DNA of 64,000 nt from CADEED01 sp036274075 (GCA_036274075.1 DASUGK010000115.1:38496-102495); one strand, 5' to 3'. Counted from the first letter of the stretch, positions 44,792 through 54,507 are shown. Made by a program: numbers and translations. Notes: generated by a model not told the origin, from the letters alone.

Positions 44792-45919
44792 ATGGAAGAC
44801 CAGCCCGAACTCCCGCCGCGACGCCTGTGCCTGGCCGCGAGGACGCCAGCACTCGGCGCCGGCGCGCTGGCCGCGATCACGGCCGAGAGTCCCGATCTCG
44901 AGGTGATCGAATTTCCGGACGCCACGCGGCTGGCGCAACTCGGCCTGACCAAGGCCGGCATCGCGTGGCTGCTGTCACCCGATCGCGCGCGCATCGATGC
45001 GGACCTGCGCTGGCTCGAGGCCTCGGGCTGCACGCTGCTGCCGGCCACCAGCGACGCGTACCCCGAGTTGCTGCGCCAGTCGCCCGACGCTCCCGCCGTG
45101 TTGTGGGTGCGCGGGAAGGCGGCGGCGCTGTCCGAGCCGCAGCTCGCGATGGTGGGCAGCCGCAGTCCCACCGCGGGCGGACGCGCCACGGCGCGCGAGT
45201 TCGCCGCGCGCTTCGCGCGCGTTGGGCTCATCATCACCAGCGGCCTCGCGCTGGGCATCGACGCCGCCTGCCATGAAGGCGCGCTGGACGCCGAAGGATT
45301 AACGATCGCCGTGCTGGGCCATGGCCTCGACAGCGTGTACCCGCGCGAACACCAGCACCTCGCCAGCCGCATCGCCGGCAGCGGCGCGCTCGTGTCCGAG
45401 TTCGCGCCGGGCACCCCTCCCCTTCACCATCATTTTCCGCGGCGCAATCGCATCATCGCGGGCCTGTCGCACGGGACCCTGGTGGTCGAAGCGGCCCAGG
45501 ATTCGGGCTCGCTGATCACGGCCCGGCTGGCTGGCGCCGCCGGCCGCGAGGTGTTCGCCGTCCCCGGATCCATCCACAATCCGCTCGCGCGCGGCTGCCA
45601 CGAGCTGATCCGGCAGGGAGCCAAGCTGGTGGAAGGCATCGAGGACGTCCTGGCCGAGCTCAAGATTTCCCTTTGTCACCAACTACTTGCGCAACCCCAG
45701 GCGGCACCGCCGCAGACGCCCGCGGCGGCGCCCGCGTTGGACAAGGCATACAAAATCCTGTTAGATGCGCTCGCCTTCGAGCCGGCGAGCGTCGATAGCT
45801 TGATCGAACGCACGGGCATGAACAGCGAATCGATCGCCTCGATGCTGCTGATCCTGGAGCTCGACGGCCACGTGGCGCCGCACCCCGGCGGCCGATACAG
45901 CCGCATGGCGGGACATTAG
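44792..45919 (+). CDS. dprA: DNA-processing protein DprA/Smf
   Basis: A 375-residue protein that loads RecA onto incoming single-stranded DNA in natural transformation. An N-terminal helical domain (~1-90) precedes the Rossmann-like core: 'LAMVGSRSPTAGGRATAREFAA', 'TSGLALGIDAACHEGAL', 'AVLGHGLDSVYPREHQHLA', 'FPRRNRIIAGLSHGTLVVEAAQDSGSL' and 'VFAVPGSI'. A C-terminal winged-helix-like domain (~310-370) follows. Start ATG 44792 sits only 12 bp after the terminator, so the promoter probably lies upstream or the terminator leaks. It is followed by smg and topA as in many gammaproteobacteria. Confidence 0.95.
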   Translation: MEDQPELPPRRLCLAARTPALGAGALAAITAESPDLEVIEFPDATRLAQLGLTKAGIAWLLSPDRARIDADLRWLEASGCTLLPATSDAYPELLRQSPDAPAVLWVRGKAAALSEPQLAMVGSRSPTAGGRATAREFAARFARVGLIITSGLALGIDAACHEGALDAEGLTIAVLGHGLDSVYPREHQHLASRIAGSGALVSEFAPGTPPLHHHFPRRNRIIAGLSHGTLVVEAAQDSGSLITARLAGAAGREVFAVPGSIHNPLARGCHELIRQGAKLVEGIEDVLAELKISLCHQLLAQPQAAPPQTPAAAPALDKAYKILLDALAFEPASVDSLIERTGMNSESIASMLLILELDGHVAPHPGGRYSRMAGH

Positions 45920-45936
45920 TCTTCTACGGCGACAGC

Positions 45937-46419
45937 ATGACCGGAAGTGTTCTAGACATTCTTATTTACGTGTTCGACCAGTACATGCTGGCCGAACTGC
46001 CCGAAGTCCCCGAGCGCGAGACGCTCGCCGCGGACCTCGAGCGCGCCGGGTTCGGGCGTCACGATGTCGAGCGCGCGCTCGACTGGCTCGCGGACCTCGC
46101 GGGCGAACGCTCGCGCCCCGAGATCACCGCCAACCGCGCCATCCGGGTGTTCTCGGAACTCGAAGTCGAACGCATCCCGGCCGCCTGCCGCGGCTACCTG
46201 CTGCAGCTCGAGACCGACGGCATCCTCTCGCCCCTGCAACGCGAAATCGTGATCGACCGGCTGGTCGCGCTCGAAAGCGACAAGTACGGCGACGAAGTCG
46301 ACATCGACCGCCTCAAGTGGCTGGTGCTGATGGTGCTGTCGAGCCAGCCCGGGCAGGAACAGGCTTGCGCACGCATGGAAGATCTCGTGTTCGAAGACCC
46401 CCCAGCTCTCCCGAATTAG
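45937..46419 (+). CDS. smg: Smg family protein (DUF494)
   Basis: A 160-residue cytoplasmic protein of the Smg/DUF494 family, recognised by 'VLDILIYVFDQYM' at the start, 'RHDVERALDWLADLAG', 'VFSELEVERIPAACRGYLLQLE' and 'DKYGDEVDIDRLKWLVLMVL'. Helical, no membrane segment. Its function is not established; it nearly always lies between dprA and topA, as here, 6 bp before topA. Confidence 0.93.
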   Translation: MTGSVLDILIYVFDQYMLAELPEVPERETLAADLERAGFGRHDVERALDWLADLAGERSRPEITANRAIRVFSELEVERIPAACRGYLLQLETDGILSPLQREIVIDRLVALESDKYGDEVDIDRLKWLVLMVLSSQPGQEQACARMEDLVFEDPPALPN

Positions 46420-46425
46420 GACGCG

Positions 46426-48978
46426 ATGGCTGACAACCTGGTCATCGTCGAGTCGCCCGCCAAAGCGAAAACCATCAAGAAGTACCTCGGCAAGGATTTC
46501 GAGGTGCTCGCTTCGTATGGCCACGTGCGCGACCTCGTGCCGAAGGAAGGCGCCGTCGATCCCGACAAGCACTTCGAAATGAAGTACCAGTCGATCGAGC
46601 GCAACCAGAAACACGTCGACGCCATCGCGCGGGCACTCAAGAAATCCAAGGCGCTGTACCTCGCGACCGACCCGGACCGCGAAGGCGAGGCGATTTCCTG
46701 GCACCTGCGCGAGTTGCTCGCGGAACGCGGCGAGCTCAAGGGCAAGGACGTCAAGCGCGTGGTGTTCTACGAGATCACCAAGGGCGAGATCCAGAAAGCC
46801 GTGGCTGAGCCGCGCGACCTGTCGCTCGACCTGGTGAACGCGCAGCAGGCGCGCCGCGCCCTCGACTACCTGGTGGGTTTCAATCTCTCGCCGCTGCTGT
46901 GGAAGAAGGTGCGGCGAGGCCTGTCCGCCGGGCGCGTGCAGAGCCCCGCGCTGCGCATGATCTGCGAGCGCGAGCACGAGATCAGTATCTTCAAGCCGCA
47001 GGAATACTGGACGCTGGAAGCCGAGGGCGAACACAGCGCGCAGACGTTCCCGCTCAAGCTGGTGGAATTCGACGGCAAGAAGGTCGAGCAGTTCAGCTTC
47101 ACCAATGAAGCGGCGGCGCGCGGCGTCGAGCAGTCCATCAAGGATGCGGCGCAGGGTTTCCTGCACGTGGTCTCCATCGACCGCAAGCAGCGCCGCCGCA
47201 ATCCCTCGCCGCCGTTCACCACCTCGACGCTGCAGCAGGAGGCGGCGCGCAAGCTCGGTTACTCCGCGCAGCGCACGATGCGCCTGGCGCAGCAGCTCTA
47301 CGAAGGCGTCGACTTCGGCGAAGGCAGCATCGGCCTCATCACCTACATGCGTACCGACTCGGTGAACCTGGCCGCCGACGCGGTGCGCGAGATGCGCGAA
47401 GTCATCGCGAAGGAATACGGCAAGGAAGCGGTCTCGGAAGAGCCGCGGGTCTACAAGACCAAGTCACGCAACGCGCAGGAAGCGCACGAAGCCATCCGCC
47501 CGACCTCGGCCGCGATCCTGCCGTCGCGCCTGGAAGGCAAGATCGATCCCGACCAGTACAAGCTTTACGCGCTGATCTGGAAGCGCGCGGTGGCCTCGCA
47601 GATGGCGCACGCCCTGTTCGACACTGTCGCGGTGGACATGCGCCCGGGTTCCGGTGCGGAATCTTCCGCCGGCGGCGGCACGACGCTGCGCGCCAACGGC
47701 TCCACGCTCATCAAGCCCGGTTACATGGCCGTCTACCAGGAAGACGTGGACGACGGCAAACCGGAGAACGAGAGCGACCGCATCCTGCCGGCCATGAAGG
47801 ACGGCGACGTGGTCACGCTGCTGAACATCCACGGCGACCAGCACTTCACCGAGCCGCCGCCGCGTTACTCGGAAGCCTCGCTGGTCAAGGCGCTGGAGGA
47901 ACACGGCATCGGCCGGCCTTCGACCTACGCCACCATCATCTCGACGCTCAAGGACCGCGAGTACGTCGACATGGACAACCGGCGGTTCATCCCGACGGAC
48001 ATCGGCAAGATCGTCAACGGCTTCCTGTCCAAGCATTTCCACAAGTACGTGGAGTACGGCTTCACCGCCGCGCTAGAGGACGAGCTCGACGCGGTGTCGC
48101 GCGGCGAAGAGGACTGGACCCAGCCGCTCAGGAAATTCTGGAAACCCTTCGTCTCGCAGGTCGACCACGTCGAGAAGAACGTGTCGCGCGAGGAAGTCGC
48201 GCAGGCGCGCGAGCTCGGCAAGCACCCGGAGAGCGGCAAGCCGGTCACGGTACGCATGGGCCGCTACGGCCCGTTCGTGCAGATCGGTACCAAGGACGAC
48301 GAGGAGAAACCCAAGTTCGCCGGGTTGCGGCCGGGGCAGAAGATGGACCTCATCAAGCTGCCCGAGGCCCTCGAGCTCTTCAAGCTGCCGCGCAAGCTCG
48401 GCCAGACCGCCGAGGGTGAACCGGTGGAGGCCAACATCGGGCGTTTCGGGCCGTACATCAAGTACGGTGCGAAATACGTGTCGCTCAAGCCGCCAGACGA
48501 TCCCTACACGGTGGAGCTCGACCGCGCGCTCGAGGTCATCCGGCTCAAGAAGGAAGCGGATGCCAACCGCATCATCCAGGACTTCGGCGTCGACAACATA
48601 CAGGTGTTGAACGGCCGTTACGGCCCGTACATCACCGACGGCAAGCGCAACGCGCGCATGCCGAAGGACGCCGATCCGAAAACCATCGCACTCGATTTGT
48701 GCCGCGAGCTGCTGGCCGCTGCACCACCACGCGGCAGCCGTTTCGGCCGCAAGAAGGCCGCCGCGCCCGCCGCGGCCGCGCCGGCTGCAGCGGAAAGCGC
48801 AGCAAGCGCCAGGCCGGAAAAGAAATCCGCCAAGGCCGCGGGCAAGGCGGCGGCGGCCGTTCCCGCAGCGAAGCCGGAGAAGAGAGCGGTAACAAAGAAA
48901 AAATCCGCGGCACGCGCCGCCGCGAAATCCGCCACGTCCGTTCCCAGGAAAGCGCCCGCGAAACGCAAGAAGGCCTGA
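46426..48978 (+). CDS. topA: DNA topoisomerase I (type IA), no zinc fingers, basic tail
   Basis: An 850-residue enzyme that relaxes negative supercoils. The Toprim domain opens with 'NLVIVESPAKAKTIKKYLG' (catalytic Glu) and 'LATDPDREGEAISWHL'. The catalytic Tyr307 is in 'LITYMRTDSV'. In place of the C4 zinc ribbons of E. coli TopA, the C-terminal third has topoisomerase C-terminal repeats marked by 'GRYGPFVQIG', 'GRFGPYIKYG' and 'GRYGPYITDG'. The last ~87 residues are a Lys/Ala/Pro tail ('KKSAKAAGKAAAA'), similar in style to the tail on Acs in this window. Such tails aid DNA binding and processivity in actinobacterial TopA. Confidence 0.95.
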   Translation: MADNLVIVESPAKAKTIKKYLGKDFEVLASYGHVRDLVPKEGAVDPDKHFEMKYQSIERNQKHVDAIARALKKSKALYLATDPDREGEAISWHLRELLAERGELKGKDVKRVVFYEITKGEIQKAVAEPRDLSLDLVNAQQARRALDYLVGFNLSPLLWKKVRRGLSAGRVQSPALRMICEREHEISIFKPQEYWTLEAEGEHSAQTFPLKLVEFDGKKVEQFSFTNEAAARGVEQSIKDAAQGFLHVVSIDRKQRRRNPSPPFTTSTLQQEAARKLGYSAQRTMRLAQQLYEGVDFGEGSIGLITYMRTDSVNLAADAVREMREVIAKEYGKEAVSEEPRVYKTKSRNAQEAHEAIRPTSAAILPSRLEGKIDPDQYKLYALIWKRAVASQMAHALFDTVAVDMRPGSGAESSAGGGTTLRANGSTLIKPGYMAVYQEDVDDGKPENESDRILPAMKDGDVVTLLNIHGDQHFTEPPPRYSEASLVKALEEHGIGRPSTYATIISTLKDREYVDMDNRRFIPTDIGKIVNGFLSKHFHKYVEYGFTAALEDELDAVSRGEEDWTQPLRKFWKPFVSQVDHVEKNVSREEVAQARELGKHPESGKPVTVRMGRYGPFVQIGTKDDEEKPKFAGLRPGQKMDLIKLPEALELFKLPRKLGQTAEGEPVEANIGRFGPYIKYGAKYVSLKPPDDPYTVELDRALEVIRLKKEADANRIIQDFGVDNIQVLNGRYGPYITDGKRNARMPKDADPKTIALDLCRELLAAAPPRGSRFGRKKAAAPAAAAPAAAESAASARPEKKSAKAAGKAAAAVPAAKPEKRAVTKKKSAARAAAKSATSVPRKAPAKRKKA

Positions 48979-49208
48979 AGGCTTATGTTCAATTTCGTTC
49001 CCCGACGTGATTGAACCCGCGATTGAATTAAGTCGTAGCGCGGAGTAGCGTCGCCAGCGGGTCCTGGATAACACGGTGCGCGAGCCAAGGAGGTGGCACG
49101 CACTGCTCGCGGCATCAAAGAAGAACCGCCGCGTTCCCGAGGCTCTCGTCTGCGAAGACCTGGCCTTGGCGTGTATCCGGAAAAACAGGTTCTCAGGGGA
49201 TACATTCA

Positions 49209-52200
49209 ATGAAGAGCAAACGTGTTCGTCACGGCCAGGTAGCTTTGGCCGTGTGTGGCGCGTTGTTGTCGGCGGGTACGATCGCCGCGGCCGCAGGACC
49301 GCGCCCGTTATCCGTCGCCGACACCGCGCGTCTGTCCGCGCTGACGCTTCCCGAGCCGATCTCCACCGAAGGCAACCTGCCGAAGGTGCTGCACCCGAGC
49401 CTCGCCGGCCTGACCGGCAGGCACGAAGTGCTGATCCGCCTCGGTGGCCAGTCGGTCGCGGGATCCGACGAGTCGCGCTCACGGGAGGACGTGGCCGCCG
49501 AACAGGCTGCCGCCGTCGACCGCATCCTCGCGGTCGCTCCGAGCGCCGATGTGCGCGCCTCGCTGCAGCTGGCGCTGAACGCCGTGGTGATGAGCGTCGA
49601 TGCCGCCGATCTGCCGGCGATCGCACGCGACACCGCCATCACGCGCATCGTCGGTGTCTCTAACTACAGCCAGGACCTCTCCGAGACGGTGCCGTACATC
49701 GGCGCCGACACGGCGCATGCCCTCGGCGCCCGCGGCCAGGGTGTACGCGTCGCGGTCATCGACAGCGGCGTCGACTACACGCATGCCGCGCTCGGCGGCC
49801 CCGGCACGCAGGCCGCGTACGAAGCCGCGTGGGCGCCACTGCCGCCGGCGGGCGCACCGGCCATCCCGGTGCTGACCAGCGGCGGTTACCTCGTGGTCGA
49901 CGACCCGGCGACGGCCGCGGACAACGGCCTGTTCCCGAGCTCCAAGATCATCGGCGGCTACGACTTCGTCGGTGAGCGCTGGCCGAACAACGCCCCTCCG
50001 GGCGGTGTCTCGTTCCTCGAACCCGATCCGGATCCGATCGCGGCGCCCGACGCCACCACCTTCGGTGGCCACGGCACGCACGTGTCCGACATCATCGCCG
50101 GCAAGCTCGGCGTGGCCCCGGCCGCCAAGATCGTCGCGATCAAGGCGTGCTCGGCCCCGGCGACCTCTTGCAGCGGCACCGCGCTGCTGCAGGCGATGGA
50201 CTTCGCGCTCGATCCGAACCAGGACGGCCGCATCCGCGACCGCGTGGACATCATCAACATGTCGCTGGGTTCGCCGTATGGCCAGCCCTTCGACGACGAC
50301 CTGTCCGAAGCCGTGGACAACGCCTCGAAAGTGGGTGTGTTGACCGTGGCCTCGGCCGGCAACAGCGCCGACAAGCAGTTCATCACGGGTTCGCCCGCGG
50401 CTGCTTCCTCGGCACTGAGCGTCGCGCAGACCGCGGTTCCCTCGGCCACGCTGCAGCTGATGACGGTGACGTCGCCGCCTGCGGGTGACAAGGGCGCGGT
50501 CTTCCAGCCCTGGTCGGCGCCGCTGACCACGGTCATCGAAGGCGCGGTGTTCTACCCACCGACCACCGGCGGCAAGCGCATCGGCTGCGCGGATGCCAAC
50601 GGCGCCAACCCGTTCGCACCCGGTGAACTGCAGGGCATGATCGTGCTCGTCGATCGCGGCACCTGCTCGTTCAGCCTCAAGATCTCCAACATCGCGGCGG
50701 CGGGCGGACGGCTCGGCATCATCGGCCTGATCACCCCGGATGCTCCGTTCGGCGGTGCGTTCGGCGGCGGCACGCCTACGATCCCGGGCTACATGATCAG
50801 CCAGGCGGACGCGAACCTGCTGCGCACCGGCACGGGTGCCGTGCGCTTCGATCCCGCCAACCTGGCGGATCTCGCCGGATCGCTGGCCTCCACGTCCTCG
50901 CGCGGTCCGCGCTTCGACGACAACATCGTGAAGCCGGAAATCGGCGCGCCCGGCGCGTCGGTGTCGGCGATGTCGGGCAGCTTCACCGGGACCGCCGCGT
51001 TCGGCGGCACCTCGGGTGCGGCACCGATGGTCACGGGTGCGGCGGCCATCCTCAAGGCGGCACGTCCGTTCCTCTCGGCCACAGACATCAAGCAACTGCT
51101 GATCAATACCGCGCAGACCGAGGTGTACCAGCCGTCGTCGTCGGCCACCGTCCTGCCGGACCAGCTCGCCCCGATCACCCGTATCGGTGGTGGCGAAGTC
51201 CGCGTGGATCGTGCACTGCTCTCGCCGGTGATCGTCCACGACATCACCGGTGACAAGGTCTCGCGAGTCCACGGCGCCATGAGCTTCGGACTGCTCGATG
51301 CCTCGAAGGGCAACCACGTCCTGCAGCGCAAGTTGCAGGTCGAGAACCGCACGTTCTTCCCGCTGGTGTACAAGGTGACGCCGACGCTGCGTTACCAGGA
51401 CGACAAGGACACGGGCGCGGTGAGCATGTCGGTCAGCCCATCGACTATTGTCGTGCACCCCTTCGGCAAGACCCAGGTCAACGTGAAGCTCACGGTGGAC
51501 GGCACCAAGCTGCGCGACAGCCAGATGAACGCCGGTTCGCGCGGCAATGCCATCGGGCCCCTGACGACCAACGAGTACGACGGCTACGTCGTGTTCCAGG
51601 GCGCGCACCACAAGGTGACGATGCCGTGGCACATCCTGCCGCGTAAGTCGGCCGAGGTCGTGGCGAAGCTGCCTGGCAACAAGCTGAAGATCGATCCGAA
51701 CACCGGCACGGGAACCGTCGCCCTCGAGAACAAGGGCGTCGGCACGGCGCAGATCTTCGCGTACTCGATGCTGGGCACGGGTCCGGACACTCCGGGGGGC
51801 GAGCGTGGCGCCGGGGAGCCGAATCCCACGATTCGTGCGGCCGCGGTCAACACGTTCCTGACTCCGGCCGGGCAGGTCTGCAGCGTGAATCCGAACTTCG
51901 TCTGGGAGTTCGTGTTCAACATGCACGAGCGCAAGGCCTCGCCGGTGGGCACGATCCACGAGGTCGACATCGACGTGAACGGCGACGGACTGGATGACTT
52001 CTTCGTCATCAACCAGGACGTCGGCGGCATCACGGCGCTCAGCGATGGCCGCCAGGTCACGGCGGTGATCAATGCCGCGACCGGCGCCAGCATCGCGCGG
52101 TTCTTCGTCGAACACGGCACCAACTCGTCGAACGTGATCCTGCGTGTCTGCGGCAGCGACATGGGCCTCACGCAGGCGGCGATCGGCACGCCGATGACGC

Positions 52201-52484
52201 TGAACTACTTCGCGTACAGCTGGTACTTCGGTGGCGAAACCTCGCACCTCGGTCCGTTCAAGGCCACGCCGTTCGGTGAGGAATTCACCGCGGTGGTGCC
52301 GGGAGATTCGCTGGCCTACAAGCAGAAGGCGGATCTCGCGGTCAACCAGTGGGCCCTGTTCCCGGGTACCGACCCGGCCGCGGGTGTACTGCTGATCAAC
52401 AACAGCGACTTCACGTTCTTCGGCCTGTCCGCGAATACGGGCGGCGCCACGCGTGCAACAGAGGCGACTCTGCTGCCGCGCTGA
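49209..52484 (+). CDS. Large exported S8 protease with inserted PA domain
   Basis: A 1091-residue subtilase. GGGGA lies about 9 bases before ATG 49209. Signal peptide to about residue 29; I9-like prodomain ~70-150. The triad is Asp185 ('AVIDSGVD'), His288 ('FGGHGTHVSD') and Ser602 ('GGTSGAAPMVTG'), with the oxyanion Asn385 in 'ASAGNSAD'. A protease-associated (PA) domain of about 455-545 ('LQGMIVLVDRGTCSFSLKISNIAAAGG') is inserted before the Ser, as in plant and lactococcal cell-envelope subtilases. The C-terminal ~400 residues contain fibronectin-like beta domains and 'DIDVNGDGLDDFF', a calcium-loop-like motif. It is monogenic, with a 230-bp leader and a strong terminator. Confidence 0.93.
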   Translation: MKSKRVRHGQVALAVCGALLSAGTIAAAAGPRPLSVADTARLSALTLPEPISTEGNLPKVLHPSLAGLTGRHEVLIRLGGQSVAGSDESRSREDVAAEQAAAVDRILAVAPSADVRASLQLALNAVVMSVDAADLPAIARDTAITRIVGVSNYSQDLSETVPYIGADTAHALGARGQGVRVAVIDSGVDYTHAALGGPGTQAAYEAAWAPLPPAGAPAIPVLTSGGYLVVDDPATAADNGLFPSSKIIGGYDFVGERWPNNAPPGGVSFLEPDPDPIAAPDATTFGGHGTHVSDIIAGKLGVAPAAKIVAIKACSAPATSCSGTALLQAMDFALDPNQDGRIRDRVDIINMSLGSPYGQPFDDDLSEAVDNASKVGVLTVASAGNSADKQFITGSPAAASSALSVAQTAVPSATLQLMTVTSPPAGDKGAVFQPWSAPLTTVIEGAVFYPPTTGGKRIGCADANGANPFAPGELQGMIVLVDRGTCSFSLKISNIAAAGGRLGIIGLITPDAPFGGAFGGGTPTIPGYMISQADANLLRTGTGAVRFDPANLADLAGSLASTSSRGPRFDDNIVKPEIGAPGASVSAMSGSFTGTAAFGGTSGAAPMVTGAAAILKAARPFLSATDIKQLLINTAQTEVYQPSSSATVLPDQLAPITRIGGGEVRVDRALLSPVIVHDITGDKVSRVHGAMSFGLLDASKGNHVLQRKLQVENRTFFPLVYKVTPTLRYQDDKDTGAVSMSVSPSTIVVHPFGKTQVNVKLTVDGTKLRDSQMNAGSRGNAIGPLTTNEYDGYVVFQGAHHKVTMPWHILPRKSAEVVAKLPGNKLKIDPNTGTGTVALENKGVGTAQIFAYSMLGTGPDTPGGERGAGEPNPTIRAAAVNTFLTPAGQVCSVNPNFVWEFVFNMHERKASPVGTIHEVDIDVNGDGLDDFFVINQDVGGITALSDGRQVTAVINAATGASIARFFVEHGTNSSNVILRVCGSDMGLTQAAIGTPMTLNYFAYSWYFGGETSHLGPFKATPFGEEFTAVVPGDSLAYKQKADLAVNQWALFPGTDPAAGVLLINNSDFTFFGLSANTGGATRATEATLLPR

Positions 52485-52511
52485 AGACCGGAAGATCTTG
52501 CGATGCCATTG

Positions 52512-52542
52512 GGCCCCCGCGGGAAACCGCGGGGGCCTTTTT
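52512..52542 (+). terminator. Intrinsic terminator after the large subtilase
   Basis: GGCCCCCGCGG (52512-52522), loop GAAA, CCGCGGGGGCC (52527-52537), then TTTTT. A perfect 11-bp GC stem with a GAAA tetraloop, 28 bp after the stop codon. It abuts the stop codon of the convergent DUF1203 gene. Confidence 0.95.
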
Positions 52543-53014
52543 ATTCGCGGATGCCGGTCCGCTCGACGCGCGCGATGAAACAACCCGCCTCGGCATGACG
52601 CAGGTGGATCCATTCGGCCTGCGACGACGCAAACAACCGTTCGATCTGCGCCTCGGGCGGCAGGCCATTGCCCGTAACGAGTTCGGTAACGCGGCTGCCG
52701 GCGGCGCGCGCCTCGAAGGCCAGCGGCAGCGCGCGCAGGCCTTCGGGAAAACCCGCCCCGGAGAATGCGCGGCAGTGTTCCGCGTGGATGAACACCGGGC
52801 CGGGCGCCATGAGGGTGCCGTCGCGCGCCGCGGGCCGATAGGTGAACAGCAGGCGCGAGTCGCGCCCCACCTCGAAGGGTTGCAGGCAGCAGCGGCAGGG
52901 GCCGGTGCCGCGCGCCATTTCCAGCTGCGCGGCATGGCCGTATCCCGGCGACACATGCGTGCGGCGCACTTCATCGGCCAGTTCCTGCGGGATCGAAAAC
53001 ACGGCGTATGACAT
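52541..53014 (-). CDS. DUF1203 protein
   Basis: A 157-residue protein with no signal peptide. Family features include the paired cysteines in 'GPCRCCLQPF', 'LLFTYRP', 'GPVFIHAEHCRAF', 'GFPEGLRALPLAFEA' and 'IERLFASSQAEWIHLRHAEAGCFIARV'. These cysteines and histidines could bind metal. DUF1203 proteins are widespread and uncharacterised. Its stop abuts the terminator of the convergent subtilase gene. Confidence 0.85.
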   Translation of the reverse strand: MSYAVFSIPQELADEVRRTHVSPGYGHAAQLEMARGTGPCRCCLQPFEVGRDSRLLFTYRPAARDGTLMAPGPVFIHAEHCRAFSGAGFPEGLRALPLAFEARAAGSRVTELVTGNGLPPEAQIERLFASSQAEWIHLRHAEAGCFIARVERTGIRE

Positions 53015-53098
53015 GGCTGACTCCTCGTGGGAGCAGCGTGAATCAACGTGGTTGCGCGGGCGACCCGGAGCTTGCGGACTTGCCGGCCGCGGCAGGAA

Positions 53099-53602
53099 TC
53101 AACGGTCCGGCGTGGTGGGTGGCGGCCCGGCTCGTGGCTCGACACCTTCGGGCGCGCGCTGGCGCGCATCGTCGATCGGGCGCTGGCCCGGCTTGGGCGA
53201 GGCGCAGTTGACGACGTTGCCGCGGCTGTCGGTGTGATAGAGCAGCTCGCCTCCGGTGGTCTTGGCCGTGACACGGAATCCCTCGACGAGCATCTGCGTG
53301 TACATGCGCCCGGGCTCCGGGCAACCCAGCGAACCGTCAGGCCACGTGACCTGCTCGGCGCGCGTCAGCACCACGGCACTCTCCGCCACCTTGAAACGCC
53401 TGGCCGCGTCGGCCACCACTGCGCGCCGCACTTCGCGTGGAATCGACGCCGTCGTTACCTGCTGGCCGGTGGGCGCCAGCACGGCCTGTTCGGGATCGGG
53501 GATGCGCGTGGGCGGAGCGACTCCGGCTCCCTTGGGCCGCACGTCACCGGCGCAGGCCGCGGTCGCCGCGAAAACGGTCAACAGGATCAGCTTACGCAAC
53601 AT
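53099..53602 (-). CDS. Exported hypothetical protein, possible lipoprotein
   Basis: A 167-residue protein with an N-terminal signal ('LRKLILLTVFAATAACAGD'); Cys17 could be a lipid site though the lipobox is weak. The central block 'AEQVTWPDGSLGCPEPGRMYTQML', then 'GFRVTAKTTGGELLYHTDSRGNVVNCA', is a pattern I have seen in small secreted proteins of several phyla; no function is known. The two Cys probably form a disulfide. The C-terminus is Pro/Arg-rich. It is divergent from rlmJ across 56 bp. Confidence 0.75.
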   Translation of the reverse strand: MLRKLILLTVFAATAACAGDVRPKGAGVAPPTRIPDPEQAVLAPTGQQVTTASIPREVRRAVVADAARRFKVAESAVVLTRAEQVTWPDGSLGCPEPGRMYTQMLVEGFRVTAKTTGGELLYHTDSRGNVVNCASPKPGQRPIDDARQRAPEGVEPRAGPPPTTPDR

Positions 53603-53658
53603 GGCCTCGCACCTCCGGCCGACAGTGTATAAACGGCGCGGCGCATGAAAAGGGTCTC

Positions 53659-54489
53659 ATGAAATACCGCCACCAGTACCACGCCGGCAACTTCGCCGAC
53701 GTCCACAAACACGTGCTGTTGCTCGACATCCTCGGCGCGCTCACGCGCAAGGACAAGGGCCTGCTGTTCGTGGACACGCACGCGGGCCGTGGCATGTACG
53801 AGCTGTATCCGGGCGATGCGCAGCACCCGGCCGAATGGCAGGCTGGCGCCGCGAAACTGCTGGCCGCGAAACCGCGGCACGAGGGGCTGGCGCGCTACCG
53901 CGAACTGGTGGCCACGGGTGTGCGCGGTGCCAGCCTGCATTACAGGGGTTCACCGCTGCTCGCCATGCAGCTGCTGCGCTCGCAGGATCGCGCCGTGTTC
54001 TTCGAGACCCAGCGCGACGAGGCTGGCCAGCTGCGCAAGTCGCTCGGGGGCGCCGCGCGCGCGCGCGTGGAGAGCACCGACGGCTTCGCGGGATTGCGCG
54101 CGTTGCTGCCGCCACCCGAGCGGCGCGGCTGCATCCTCGTCGATCCGCCGTTCGAGGAACGCGCCGACTACGCGCGCATGCATGACGCCACGGTCGACGC
54201 CCTGCAACGCTTCGAGACCGCGGTGCTGGTGTTGTGGCTGCCGGTCAAGCTGCGCGGCGACTTCGATCACTGGTTCGCCTCGCTGGCGCGCGCGGTGTCG
54301 CGGCCGCTGCTGGCCTCCCTGCTGTGGGTGCTGCCGCCCGACTCGCGCGCCGCGCTCAACGGCTCGGCGCTCGTGGTGGCGAACCCGCCCTATCTACTCG
54401 AGGAAGGCATGCGCGAATGGCTGCCGGAACTGCAGGCGCTGCTCGCGGGCGCGCAGGGCGGCTCCGAGATGCTGGTGCGCGGCGCCTGA
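53659..54489 (+). CDS. rlmJ: 23S rRNA (adenine-2030-N6)-methyltransferase
   Basis: A 276-residue enzyme. ATG 53659 with AAAAGGG upstream gives the canonical start 'MKYRHQYHAGNFADVHKHV'; the longer frame is rejected. The SAM region is 'LLFVDTHAGRGMYEL', and the catalytic N6-adenine motif is 'ILVDPPFEE' (DPPF). It methylates A2030 of 23S rRNA; E. coli RlmJ is of similar length. The E. coli homologue (YhiR/ComJ) was linked to use of external DNA as a nutrient, which is of interest given dprA nearby. Confidence 0.93.
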   Translation: MKYRHQYHAGNFADVHKHVLLLDILGALTRKDKGLLFVDTHAGRGMYELYPGDAQHPAEWQAGAAKLLAAKPRHEGLARYRELVATGVRGASLHYRGSPLLAMQLLRSQDRAVFFETQRDEAGQLRKSLGGAARARVESTDGFAGLRALLPPPERRGCILVDPPFEERADYARMHDATVDALQRFETAVLVLWLPVKLRGDFDHWFASLARAVSRPLLASLLWVLPPDSRAALNGSALVVANPPYLLEEGMREWLPELQALLAGAQGGSEMLVRGA

Positions 54490-54507
54490 CACCCGCGCGC
54501 CGCCGGC

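Noticed and set aside
49479..52613. A 1044-codon open frame on the minus strand opposite the large subtilase
   Set aside because: It is antisense to a clear protease gene, is rich in Arg/His/Ala/Gly as expected from reverse-frame GC-rich DNA, and shows no domain.
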